Assembly (NCBI RefSeq): GCF_022352055.1
Contig: NZ_JAKRWM010000010.1
Coordinates: forward strand, 186,001 to 250,000
DNA from: Cohnella mopanensis
Lineage (GTDB): Bacteria; Bacillota; Bacilli; Paenibacillales; Paenibacillaceae
Direction: 5' to 3'
DNA: 64,000 nt
The translations under genes and the position numbers were made by a program. A model generated the notes under the pieces. It saw only the letters and a program-made list of their open reading frames with translations. It had not been told where the DNA came from and did no database searches. Shown piece after piece: positions 18,277 to 27,992 of the stretch; the stretch's first letter is position 1, and every line of letters begins with the position of its first letter.

Positions 18277-21200
18277 TTAATGCGTACCGAAGGTGTCTAA
18301 GTCCAGAGCTGAAGATTTGTTAGCAGAATAAACAGCCATAATTGGGTAAGGAATACTCGTTGTCGGCCAGGAATTTATTCCATCTATGTTGACATCTCCG
18401 TTCCCGTTAGGGTTACTGTACTGAAGTACGTAAGTATCTCCAACGGATTTGATATCAGCGGCCATCAACAATACCATCGTATTCTTAGCGATCGCTTGAA
18501 TACTAGCTTGCGTAGGTTTAGCACCTTTAGGCACTGCTACCGCGGACGATGGAAGTCCCATATGGAAGTGCCACCTTTGAGCCTGCTGCGCGTACATTAA
18601 TGAAGGTATTTTGTTTCCTGGATTTTTGTCCTCTCCATACGTATTCGTCTGACCGATGTATGTTCTGTTCCTACCGTTCAGATTCATAATCTGTGTAGTG
18701 CCGTAGATATAATCGTATCCAGTAGGTCCAGCTGCTTTTCCTGTCTTGGCGTCATCGCCGCCACCTAGTGCGTAGTTTGTCACGGCGTCCGTGTTCTCCT
18801 GTTCCGCTTGAGTTACATTACGCCTTGAAGCTTCAGATTCCCAATCAATCGCTACCGGATTTTTGTATATCGTAGTAGGATCCCAATCCGGTTTAGCTGC
18901 TCCGAATTTGTTAATGGGTTGATAGGAGCCGTTTACCTTCATGTAAATATCTACAGGCTGTATGTCACCGTTTAGTAAATTAAGCGCGTAATAGTACGGA
19001 ATAATCTGAACTTTACTGTAATAATTGCCCATGGTCTGAATATCAGTAAATGCGTTGTAACCTATACGCATAGGCTGTTTCTTAAATGCAGTAATATTAT
19101 TCTTCTCAGGAGATAATGGCCATTCTACCGGAACCTGCCTAGCGTGGGGTAATAATCCCCACGTATCTAAGTAGTTTGTATCGACCGATACTGGATTAGC
19201 CCTAATATCTATCCTATCTCCAATAATGAATTTCTGCCTGGTCTGGTCTACCTTCGGCACCACATTAGGAATAAACCATTCTTCAGGCACAGCAGGCTTC
19301 TTGAAGAAATTGGAGAAACGGAAGTCGCCAGTATCCTCCATCATCATGTTTCCTATACGTCCCACCAAGTCAATATTGAATCGCTTCAATGTACTATGGC
19401 GTGCCGCGTAGTTGTCATACCTGATTCTATTGGTCGGAGTATCATTATCCTCATAAGGAGCATTGATAGCGATACTCTTCCACTCCACTAGAGCACTTAT
19501 CTTTTCCTTGTTCTCCAGAGGAGTATAGAAATCGAATGTGGTCGTAGGTACGTTTAACTGGATCCAAGTATTCTTCTTGAATAAGACGCCGCTGTAGATT
19601 ACGTCAAACTGGAACTTTACGTACTTTTCTTTTGTCCATTCCGTTGTATCCATATTATCCACGAAGCCTTTACCTCGGATCGAAGTTGTTGAAGAAATCC
19701 CATTAGCTCCGTTACCGTAGAAGTCTCCTGTATTTGGGAAGTACATTCGGAATCCATAATCAAGTAATATAAAGTTGCCCGGAGTAAAGCCGCCAGCGCC
19801 AGCATTAGGTTCCGTATCTTTAGATACTTTGATATAGGCATCCGCTGGTATGGCCGAAGAACCACCAGCGGCTACGACTTGCACTCCTATAGTTGGCGTG
19901 CCTTGTTCCGGTATATTCGCTCCCGGAGTGGATATTCTAGTGTATCCATTTCCGGAATGACCTATTTCGTTCCCTCCTCCAGGAGCTGGGAAACTTAAGT
20001 TGCCTTGCATGATAGCTGAACTAGAGAGAGATCCAACATAAGAAGTACCTCCTCCTCCACCTGAATCGCCCCCGCAACCAGTAGACCCTCCAGCTCCGCC
20101 GTACCAACCGCCGCCTCCTCCTCCATCATCGGTTTCATGACCATCACCGCCTAAACCAGTGGCATAAATCCCTTTCGCACCACCACCGCCGGCTCCTTTG
20201 GAAGAGTTGTACCCGTCACCGTTAAGATCCCCGTCTCCACCGAAAGACTGTTGACCTGCTCCACCGCCACCGCCCGCTACTATAAGTTTGTTTGAGCTGC
20301 TGCGTATATCTGTAGCACCACCGCCGCTGCCGGAGTAGTTACCACCTCCGCCGCCTCCGTTGAATCCACCTTTGTTCTGGCCTATACCAGCTCCGCAACC
20401 TCCAGTATCAATCGAGGCATTACGACCTGCTCCACCTACATAAACCTCTAACTTTTCTCCAGCCATTAAGCTAATCTTACCGGTTGCGTAACTACCTTTT
20501 CCTCCAGTAGCTATACCTCCCCATGGATTACTTGTGTACGTACCGTTGCCCCCGCTAGCCCCCCATGTTTCTAGCGTATACAATCCAGTACTAGAGGCAG
20601 TGAAAGTCTGTGCAACGCCAGTGTACCCAAATTCTACAGAAGATGGTGGCGATACCGAAGCCGCAACATAATCCGGATTAGCCATCTGTTGAGTAACATA
20701 GACCGGATCGGTAGCAATAAACTCTTGGGCGTCCATATTTCGTAATCTTAAGTTATCCGCAAAAACGTATTCTGCAGTACCAGCTACTGATTCAGATCTA
20801 CCGTTTCCTTTCACGATATGGATACGAACCTTGTTCACGCTAGGACCGCTCTTGAAATTAATAGTTGTCGTAACTGGAGTTCCAGTACTTTGAACAGTTC
20901 CATTAGAGAGTCCGCTCTGATAGACTGTACCATCGCTGTTATAGACATCTAAGTAGAAATAACCTTCACACCTATGGCAACTAATCTCCCCATCGAAAGA
21001 GTAGTTAACGTTAGGCTTGATAGGCACATCCTTATAATAGACACCTATATAGTTAGTACCCGTGTTCCCTCCAGGATTAGGAGTTGTGTTGATCTCGAAT
21101 GTGTGAATACCCTTCATGACCCACTGATCACCAGTACGACTTGTGAATCGTACATTCGATCCAGGAGTCGAAGTCCAAATATTCCACCCCGCCACGGTAG

Positions 21201-24200
21201 CATCGTCATTAATAACTTCTGCATCTCCATTGGTTAGAATATTCTGCCTGTAATCCGGATCGAGCTGAAGTTCAAACTCTTTTTCAGGAGTTTGCAGATT
21301 TCCACCTATGGTTTTAGATGCCGGAGTTCTCTGATCTAATCTGCTGGGTAACGATACTACTAACGCATTCTCTACGGACACAGGATTGTGTATAATGATA
21401 TCGTTTACCTTCGGATGCGCGGATGAATAAGTACTTGCGTACTGTTGACCGACAGTCCCGTACAACGCATCATTAGCTGTCGAATAAGGTACAGGCCAAT
21501 TATTAGGATTGTAGTTGTAAATGTACCTATAGAAAACGGAAGAATTACCGGTCCTATATTCACCGTTAACAACGTTGAGAGGACTTAGATTCGTTTCCAT
21601 CATTCTAAAGTAAGGACTAGGTCGATCAGGTCTATTTACGCCTGCAGGTCTGCTATCGAATACCGTAGCTACAGTACTAGTACTTCCTCCTGAATATTTC
21701 ATGGAAGGCGTAGAGTAATTACCGTTGTATCCCCCGATCTTAATATGATGTACATCCCATTGTGCTGCTGATAATGAATTATTAGTCCACATCGTATCAA
21801 AATCTGTAGTAGGTACAGTTAAATCATCTGTAACCTTAGCTGTATTCGACGTCTTGTCGAAATACATGACAGATTGGTCTCCAGAAGAAGTTTGTAGGAT
21901 TAGCACATCTGATACCGCAGTAACGCTATTGGTCAGATTTCTTCTCTCCGTAAACTTAGTCTGCTCTACTACTGGACCCGTATCTTTACTGTTCGATAAA
22001 CAGTTATCGGAATTCCCCTCTTCCCAGACCACGCTATCATGTTGATTCGTTTCCAGAGAGTAACGAAGGCGACCTCCTGCGCTAGTATTAGACGTAGCTA
22101 TGTGGGCGAAGATGTTCGGATCTCCTTGAACAATGCTAGCCGTAATTTCGTTGGTTCCTAGTAGAGAAGTCATACCATCAACCTTAGATTTATCCAACTT
22201 CCATACTTGCGCTTTAACAATCCTCATGTAATCGAACGTCGATGTCTGAGTCCAAGTATCGGTATAATCCCCTACAGTGTGGGAATCATAACCAGCTTGA
22301 GTCCAGTTATACTTTGTACCCGGAATTGGCGACCCGTCAGGATTAGTTCCTTTTATGTAAGGCATACTCCCTTGTGTAACGGGCTCTGTGTACGGTGCAC
22401 CACAAGCATCTACTTTTACCCTAGGAGCAGGTGCTGGGGGTGCTGGATCAGAATAACCTCCAACAATAGGTGACATCGCCCAACCATTTGTTACCCCGGT
22501 ATAATGAGATTTATAACTTCGAGTAGCGGTTGTTTGAGGCATGTACTGGGTGACAATGTCTACCATAAACTCGGAACCGCCCGATGAAAAATAAAGCTTA
22601 CGAGTTGTAGGCGTGCCCGCCATGGCTTCGAAATCTTCGTTAGAACCTGTCCCCGCTGTTTGCGGAGAACCTTGCTTAATCTCAGACCAATATTCAGGTT
22701 CAGAAGTATAAGTTCCATAACCAGTCATATCTGGCGGCCTAAAGAATGGCGGAGCATCTATCGACGGTCCTTGCGTACAGGTGATCGTCTCTACTGTACC
22801 GTCTGCAGCAGTAGATGTAATGCTAACGGATGCGTTGTAACGGAAACTTACTTTACCCCCAGCCGGTATCGGATAACTTTGCAGGTTATCATTATAAAGA
22901 GGTACGACTTTTCCTGCGAGCAAATCTAACAAAGCTGCCTTCGTGTAGTTATTCACTACAGCTGCTCCGCCACCTACAGTAAAATTAGGTCCGGCAGATT
23001 TAATCCAAGTCGGTGCTGCTCCTGTATTATTCGGTCCGGTATCTGTTCTCCATAATCGAACAACGACTTGGATGTTAGATCTGGCTGACAGATATTTATC
23101 CCAATGTTGAATGGATAATGGAGACTCTACCATGTTGATCTGCAAAGGTACCTGCTGAGCCAAAGTACTTCCGGTTACTTTACCACCGACACTTGATAGG
23201 TTAGGTATAGAGACATTCTGAGTACAGTCACAGGCAATAACCTTATACTTTGCAACAACTCTCTCTCCACCAATTGACATACCTGGCTTACGAGTAAAGT
23301 CACTCCCCGTACCGTCCCTTACATAATAAGGACCTGCACCTTTCTTAATCACTTTTCCATCAGAAGTCCTAGTCGTGTCTGCGTTACATAAGACGTTAGT
23401 ATTATCGTCCGCAGCTTGCTGATAAGAACATACAAGTTCCATTACTTTTCCATTGTAAGTGACTGAGTTTTTTAATGTGATTTGTTTCGTTTCCATAGCG
23501 GAAGGCCACAAACCATCAGGACTGCCAGGATTCGGAACTGGAATATCAGGCACTTGTGGAGCAAGAGTCCCGTTATTCCCTTCATACCTATGCTGTATTA
23601 TCAGAGGATAGTTCATACCTTCGAACTCTACTGGCCTATCATAATATTGCCTAAAGTCGTCAGGTCTAGCCCAAGGATAGGGAATATCTCTGATTGAGCT
23701 CAGATTGGTATACTCATTATTTTCTCTTGTGTCATCCCCTCGAATTTTTAACACCGGGCTTAGATATAAGAGCGTACCATTGACTACACTTCGGAAGTTT
23801 TCATCAAGGCCAAATTTACCTCTTAAGGACTCGGCATCCATAACATACTTTTCAATCAATCTCTTTTCGGAACCCTCGTAATAATAACAATCAACAACTC
23901 TTGAGTCGTTACATGCAAGATCTCTGGCTGTACCTTTAGTTTTGAAATCTGTGCCAATATTCAACCTGATGTAGTTGCTATCCTTTACTGGATTGCATTG
24001 GGAATTCATTTTGGATTCATTTGTACATACAGTCTCCAATCTAATTAGCCACGCGACCGTATAGTACCGTATGGCCGCCGAAGCTGCTTTTACATCAGTG
24101 ACTGTTGTAAGTTCTTTTGTTCTTGGATCGAAGAATACTTTATTTCCTCCATCAGTACCAGGTCTGGATCCTCCCGAAGCGTTTGCTGTTTGTGGACTTG

Positions 24201-24276
24201 TCGGCACCATAGAGAACACCATTATGGCTATCATCAATACTGACAACGCCGTATTCCACTTCTTTATCCTTCTCAC
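18277..24276 (-). CDS. Giant secreted surface protein with ALK/LTK-like glycine-rich domain
   Basis: A 1999-residue protein with a GTG start (AAGGAGGG 7 nt upstream) and a clear Sec signal peptide (about residues 1-33, ending TANASG). Much of it is beta-rich, with several Cys in the N-terminal third (VCTNESK, NSQCN, VVDCYYY). Residues about 1012-1185 look like a jelly-roll carbohydrate-binding module (ILTNGDAEV at its start, VFADNLRLRN at its end). Residues about 1212-1455 match the ALK/LTK-type glycine-rich domain: FGYTGVAQTFTA, LETWGASGG, LEVYVGGAG, GGGATDIRSS, VAGGGGG and WYGGAGG. No LPXTG, membrane anchor or SLH repeats are seen at the C-terminus, so it is secreted or held by a partner. 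Composition differs from the surrounding signalling genes. Probable adhesin or surface fibre; function not known. Confidence 0.8.
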   Translation of the reverse strand: MRRIKKWNTALSVLMIAIMVFSMVPTSPQTANASGGSRPGTDGGNKVFFDPRTKELTTVTDVKAASAAIRYYTVAWLIRLETVCTNESKMNSQCNPVKDSNYIRLNIGTDFKTKGTARDLACNDSRVVDCYYYEGSEKRLIEKYVMDAESLRGKFGLDENFRSVVNGTLLYLSPVLKIRGDDTRENNEYTNLSSIRDIPYPWARPDDFRQYYDRPVEFEGMNYPLIIQHRYEGNNGTLAPQVPDIPVPNPGSPDGLWPSAMETKQITLKNSVTYNGKVMELVCSYQQAADDNTNVLCNADTTRTSDGKVIKKGAGPYYVRDGTGSDFTRKPGMSIGGERVVAKYKVIACDCTQNVSIPNLSSVGGKVTGSTLAQQVPLQINMVESPLSIQHWDKYLSARSNIQVVVRLWRTDTGPNNTGAAPTWIKSAGPNFTVGGGAAVVNNYTKAALLDLLAGKVVPLYNDNLQSYPIPAGGKVSFRYNASVSITSTAADGTVETITCTQGPSIDAPPFFRPPDMTGYGTYTSEPEYWSEIKQGSPQTAGTGSNEDFEAMAGTPTTRKLYFSSGGSEFMVDIVTQYMPQTTATRSYKSHYTGVTNGWAMSPIVGGYSDPAPPAPAPRVKVDACGAPYTEPVTQGSMPYIKGTNPDGSPIPGTKYNWTQAGYDSHTVGDYTDTWTQTSTFDYMRIVKAQVWKLDKSKVDGMTSLLGTNEITASIVQGDPNIFAHIATSNTSAGGRLRYSLETNQHDSVVWEEGNSDNCLSNSKDTGPVVEQTKFTERRNLTNSVTAVSDVLILQTSSGDQSVMYFDKTSNTAKVTDDLTVPTTDFDTMWTNNSLSAAQWDVHHIKIGGYNGNYSTPSMKYSGGSTSTVATVFDSRPAGVNRPDRPSPYFRMMETNLSPLNVVNGEYRTGNSSVFYRYIYNYNPNNWPVPYSTANDALYGTVGQQYASTYSSAHPKVNDIIIHNPVSVENALVVSLPSRLDQRTPASKTIGGNLQTPEKEFELQLDPDYRQNILTNGDAEVINDDATVAGWNIWTSTPGSNVRFTSRTGDQWVMKGIHTFEINTTPNPGGNTGTNYIGVYYKDVPIKPNVNYSFDGEISCHRCEGYFYLDVYNSDGTVYQSGLSNGTVQSTGTPVTTTINFKSGPSVNKVRIHIVKGNGRSESVAGTAEYVFADNLRLRNMDAQEFIATDPVYVTQQMANPDYVAASVSPPSSVEFGYTGVAQTFTASSTGLYTLETWGASGGNGTYTSNPWGGIATGGKGSYATGKISLMAGEKLEVYVGGAGRNASIDTGGCGAGIGQNKGGFNGGGGGGNYSGSGGGATDIRSSSNKLIVAGGGGGAGQQSFGGDGDLNGDGYNSSKGAGGGGAKGIYATGLGGDGHETDDGGGGGGWYGGAGGSTGCGGDSGGGGGTSYVGSLSSSAIMQGNLSFPAPGGGNEIGHSGNGYTRISTPGANIPEQGTPTIGVQVVAAGGSSAIPADAYIKVSKDTEPNAGAGGFTPGNFILLDYGFRMYFPNTGDFYGNGANGISSTTSIRGKGFVDNMDTTEWTKEKYVKFQFDVIYSGVLFKKNTWIQLNVPTTTFDFYTPLENKEKISALVEWKSIAINAPYEDNDTPTNRIRYDNYAARHSTLKRFNIDLVGRIGNMMMEDTGDFRFSNFFKKPAVPEEWFIPNVVPKVDQTRQKFIIGDRIDIRANPVSVDTNYLDTWGLLPHARQVPVEWPLSPEKNNITAFKKQPMRIGYNAFTDIQTMGNYYSKVQIIPYYYALNLLNGDIQPVDIYMKVNGSYQPINKFGAAKPDWDPTTIYKNPVAIDWESEASRRNVTQAEQENTDAVTNYALGGGDDAKTGKAAGPTGYDYIYGTTQIMNLNGRNRTYIGQTNTYGEDKNPGNKIPSLMYAQQAQRWHFHMGLPSSAVAVPKGAKPTQASIQAIAKNTMVLLMAADIKSVGDTYVLQYSNPNGNGDVNIDGINSWPTTSIPYPIMAVYSANKSSALDLDTFGTH

Positions 24277-24387
24277 ATTCTAACCCTCCTTAAGCGATGC
24301 CCACTTGAACAATGTAACAAGATCTAGTCAACCCGAATCACGAATCGTTAGAAATATAGAGGTAGATTGATTGTAGCTCGCTTATCC

Positions 24388-25524
24388 TTATTTAACCTCG
24401 TTGTAAACATAACGACCTTTGCTAAACATATTTTCATTTGCGTTTAAAGCGAAGTGATTCTCTGGGCTAGAGCCAAAATGAGTTCCCATAGTTACATCAG
24501 CATATCCCTCGTACCATACTCCGGTCTTTAGTTTAAAAGAGTCTGACCACTTAGAAACCTCAGTATTATCCATGAATACTTGTGCAGTATCATCCGCTTG
24601 CACTACCATAAACTTGAAATGAGTTCTAAATACAGGACCGCCAAAGATATAGCCAACTAGGGAGTTTTCCGGGTCGGCATATCCTTTAGCAATTACATGG
24701 TTCGTCTTAACCCAAGCTACGTACTCCTTCATAGCTTTTGTAATATAAAATTTGTCGTAGGATGATCCAAGTTCCATCTCATTTTGTAAAGCAGATATAA
24801 AAGAGGACTCATCGATAGTGCGGTAATCGATATTCAGTTGAGCTTGGTAGTACTTACGAATTTTACCTGCCCACATATCGATGTGAGTTTTATCTGCCCA
24901 AGTAGAACCTACCTCTTTAATGAACTCTTTATTCGACAATTCCCTAGGAGCGGATAATTCATACACGAAGGAGGGGAGATCAGCAAGTTTGTTCCACTTA
25001 TCGTCAGCAGTTGCCAACTCACGCCCCCAAGCATCAAGCTTGACAGTTCCATTGTCGATCTTTGCTTGATATGCAGAGTCAGAGATTTGAACCGCATTAC
25101 CGCCTTTGTCCCAAGTTACCTTGGAATTCATGGACTCGCTTACAAAACGCAAAGGAACCATAGTACGGCCGTCTACCATAGCAGCGGCAGTATCCAGTTC
25201 GACAACTTGTCCATTATCCGAAACTGTTTTGGAACCAATAGCCAAGCTGATAGTCTTTGTACCATTTGTGATAGTAGCAGTGCGAGTAGCGTTGTCCCAT
25301 TTTACAGTAGCACCCAACGATTCGCTCACAAAACGCACAGGAACCATAGTACGACCGTTCTCATCGACGTAAGGCTCAGTATCAGGAAACTTTACTTTAT
25401 GACCATTAACGATTATAGGAATAATGATTTGACCTTCATTTATAGCTGCTGCATTTACAGAGTTCAGACCAAATCCACCGATGACCGCTGCCGCTACCAG
25501 TGTTGCGATTGTTTTCTTAAACAC
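24388..25524 (-). CDS. Secreted protein with two copper-amine-oxidase-N (CuAO_N) domains
   Basis: 378 residues from GTG 25524 (AAAGGAG 8 nt upstream); a longer TTG reading starts at 25587 without a site. It has a Sec signal (FKKTIATLVAAAVIGGFG...). Two CuAO_N-type repeats follow (about residues 35-85 and 90-135), each with the hallmark DGRTMVPLRFVSESM or NGRTMVPVRFVSESL. These repeats are wall-associated modules of Paenibacillus and Clostridia and have no amine oxidase activity. The C-terminal 200 residues are unique. It lies between the lipase gene and the giant surface protein gene, so it probably belongs to the exported set. Confidence 0.82.
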   Translation of the reverse strand: MFKKTIATLVAAAVIGGFGLNSVNAAAINEGQIIIPIIVNGHKVKFPDTEPYVDENGRTMVPVRFVSESLGATVKWDNATRTATITNGTKTISLAIGSKTVSDNGQVVELDTAAAMVDGRTMVPLRFVSESMNSKVTWDKGGNAVQISDSAYQAKIDNGTVKLDAWGRELATADDKWNKLADLPSFVYELSAPRELSNKEFIKEVGSTWADKTHIDMWAGKIRKYYQAQLNIDYRTIDESSFISALQNEMELGSSYDKFYITKAMKEYVAWVKTNHVIAKGYADPENSLVGYIFGGPVFRTHFKFMVVQADDTAQVFMDNTEVSKWSDSFKLKTGVWYEGYADVTMGTHFGSSPENHFALNANENMFSKGRYVYNEVK

Positions 25525-25587
25525 ATTATCTTCTCCTTTGGTTGTCTCATTAGTGACTCTCCGAGTGTCGTTACCTGAGGATTTCAA

Positions 25588-27213
25588 TTAGAACGCATGA
25601 GCCTTCTGAACAAGCGATCCTTCGCACTGATCCAGCCTGTCCGCCGTCTTATTCAAGAAGTCCATGCAAGCCTTAAGGTCATAATCGAAGCCGAACTGCA
25701 TATCGAGCCACAATAAAGGCAGCATTTCGTCGAAGTCCACAAGACCCCGAAGCGTGCTGATTCTGCGATCCGCCTGCTGTACTTTGTTCTGAATCATATT
25801 CAAGCGAGCGGCAAGGTTTCTGAGCATCGCTGTATTGACGTTAATGTTCTGATCGTAATTCTTGCTCTTGCCCCCGCCGAACAAGCCGGCGATCGCGCGG
25901 CCGATGCCGTCGAAGAAATTCCCCACCTCTGCCAGCACCTGATTGCGGAAATCGTTGAATTGACGGTATTTGTCCTGCACATAGTCGAACGCGGACTCGA
26001 GCTGGTCCCCGACAAATTTGGCGATTTGCTTGCCAAGATCCTTAGCCCTAGCGGCGACATCATTAATAAAGGGCATGACGTAATATTCAATAACCAGAGG
26101 CAACAGATAACTAATAGCGGCCACGGCGACCATCGTAATTGCGACAGCAGGGCCTATCACGATTACCAATGCCGCAGCGGGAACGATTACGGCCGCAGCC
26201 ATCGCTACCATCTCTGCTTTACTCATTTCTCCTGTCCATGCTTGAACCGCTATATTAGAAATTCCTCTTGAAATAAAGTTCGGTAATTTGTCTGCTTGCT
26301 GGGTGATATCCTGAATGACAAAACAGGCAAAATCTTTTTGGTCCGCTAGCACGAGATGTCCATCTTCCATCGCCATGAATGCAAGCCCGTGATTATCAAA
26401 GTTATATACTTTGGGGTCTTTGGCGGTGGATTTAACGATGATCGGATCCGTCGGGTTATGAAATAGAGAGGAAACCATGTCATGCTGGCTTTGATATTCG
26501 TGCATAATCTGATTCTGATTCAATTTATCAATGGCATTCTTATGGGTATCGATGAATTCTTGATTAAATCCCGGTGCGTTATAGGTATACGTCTGCGTTA
26601 TTCTATCCTGGATGTCGGAGTCGGCAGTGATCGTGCTATACAGCGCCAGATTCCCGCCCAACGAATGGCCGGTTACCGCAATATCCTTGTATTTATTCAA
26701 ATGTGTATCTTGCATATAGTCGGCCGCATCTTTTTGCTGCATCGTGGTTTCCTCATACCAGGAAGACACATTGTTAATCCAATCGTTCCGAAATTGGGCT
26801 ACGGAAATTTCCTCACTGCCGCGAAACGCAACAACGGCTTGTCCGCTATTCCCGGGAGGTTCGAAAGTATATGCGACGAATCCCGATTCATTGTTGTTAT
26901 CTTGAACGTGGCTGACTTTCCAATTGTAAAATTTTGAGGAAGGGTCGGATAAACTTTTCGTCAAATCCTTGAAAGCGTTAAAGTCCGCATCCGTCTTAAA
27001 ATGACTCCTAAGATCTTCTAGCTTCGCGTCTACCTTTGCGTCTGATAGTTTTCCTGTTTCATCATAGAAATCTTTAGTATAGGATTTTACCAGTTGACCT
27101 ATTGTTAATTCGGATTCATCATTATTAATCTTTTTTTGCTCATCTTTTTTTATATTTAAATATACGATATCCGACAAAATTTTGAGATCAACCTCTGATA
27201 ATGGTTCGCTCAT
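25588..27213 (-). CDS. Probable T7SS lipase effector (alpha/beta hydrolase, DUF2974/Mbeg1-like, with C-terminal helical domain)
   Basis: A 541-residue protein without a Sec signal. Residues about 95-300 are a lipase-type hydrolase: GHSLGG at 182-187 (Ser184), then QHDMV (Asp245) and NHGL (His275) as likely triad members. A long hydrophobic stretch (about 335-385) follows, then a helical C-terminus with heptad-like repeats. Lipase first and targeting-type helices last is the 'reverse' order known for the S. aureus T7SS lipase TslA, whose targeting domain is C-terminal. It sits in the T7SS operon with a 4-bp ATGA overlap to a lipoprotein gene upstream, a candidate immunity protein. Effector status is inference; motif and fold are seen. 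Confidence 0.72.
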   Translation of the reverse strand: MSEPLSEVDLKILSDIVYLNIKKDEQKKINNDESELTIGQLVKSYTKDFYDETGKLSDAKVDAKLEDLRSHFKTDADFNAFKDLTKSLSDPSSKFYNWKVSHVQDNNNESGFVAYTFEPPGNSGQAVVAFRGSEEISVAQFRNDWINNVSSWYEETTMQQKDAADYMQDTHLNKYKDIAVTGHSLGGNLALYSTITADSDIQDRITQTYTYNAPGFNQEFIDTHKNAIDKLNQNQIMHEYQSQHDMVSSLFHNPTDPIIVKSTAKDPKVYNFDNHGLAFMAMEDGHLVLADQKDFACFVIQDITQQADKLPNFISRGISNIAVQAWTGEMSKAEMVAMAAAVIVPAAALVIVIGPAVAITMVAVAAISYLLPLVIEYYVMPFINDVAARAKDLGKQIAKFVGDQLESAFDYVQDKYRQFNDFRNQVLAEVGNFFDGIGRAIAGLFGGGKSKNYDQNINVNTAMLRNLAARLNMIQNKVQQADRRISTLRGLVDFDEMLPLLWLDMQFGFDYDLKACMDFLNKTADRLDQCEGSLVQKAHAF

Positions 27214-27992
27214 TCTTTCTGGCCTCCCGGACGTAATGTTGAAAGCGTAGTCGTTATTTTGTCTATGGATTGTTCTTTAACAGAATCAGTTACATATATA
27301 TGTCCAACTTTGTAGTTCATATTTTTTCTAATCAGATAATCCTTTGGATGTTCCCCGATAGCATAATCGTTCATGACTTCCGCAAAGTCAGTTGAATTAA
27401 TAAAATAAACCGAAGTAGTTAAGTTCCTAACACCGCGAGCCATATATGCATCTGCTAAACGATCGATTTTTATAGCTTCTTCACGAGAATCTATATTAAT
27501 TTCAGCCCCAGCGTTAATAAAATTATCTGTTAAAATGACGGAAGAGGGGTTGACTTTCACATACTCCTCCAGGCTAATATGACGATCATTCATATTAATT
27601 TCCGGATACGACAAACCGCTTTGAACCACTTCGGATTTCAAATAAACTTCTTCCTGAAACACCGAACGAATGGTCTCGTATGCTACTTCCTCAACCTTAT
27701 CCCGCATAATCACATTCATATATTCATCCCAAACGGTTTTGCGGTCTTTCGTGATCTCCACCTCGAATATTTCGTCTGGATCAGACTTAGGATAAACACG
27801 AGCTTTTAAAGTATTGTTCGTCAGCGTGCCATACCCCCCGCCGATCGCATGAACAACGAATTCTTCGCCGTACTTTTCGTGCAAATATTGTTCGATCTTC
27901 TCGATCGCCTTCTTGTCTCTATCCGTGCAACCCATTAAAGATAATAAAGAAGCTAGAATCATGGATATGAGCACCGCCTTCATCGTTTTCAT
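27210..27992 (-). CDS. Lipoprotein coupled to the lipase (candidate immunity protein)
   Basis: 260 residues; lipoprotein signal ISMILASLLSLMGC with Cys22. The N-terminal part (AIEKIEQYLHEKYGEEFVV..., GGYGTLTNNTLKARVYP) resembles small lipoproteins found beside Firmicute polymorphic toxins. It overlaps the lipase gene by 4 bp (ATGA) and the upstream gene by 4 bp, so the three are translationally coupled. For TslA the immunity proteins are lipoproteins (DUF1672); I cannot show that this is the same family. Acting at the outer membrane face would fit protection from an exported lipase. Confidence 0.65.
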   Translation of the reverse strand: MKTMKAVLISMILASLLSLMGCTDRDKKAIEKIEQYLHEKYGEEFVVHAIGGGYGTLTNNTLKARVYPKSDPDEIFEVEITKDRKTVWDEYMNVIMRDKVEEVAYETIRSVFQEEVYLKSEVVQSGLSYPEINMNDRHISLEEYVKVNPSSVILTDNFINAGAEINIDSREEAIKIDRLADAYMARGVRNLTTSVYFINSTDFAEVMNDYAIGEHPKDYLIRKNMNYKVGHIYVTDSVKEQSIDKITTTLSTLRPGGQKE

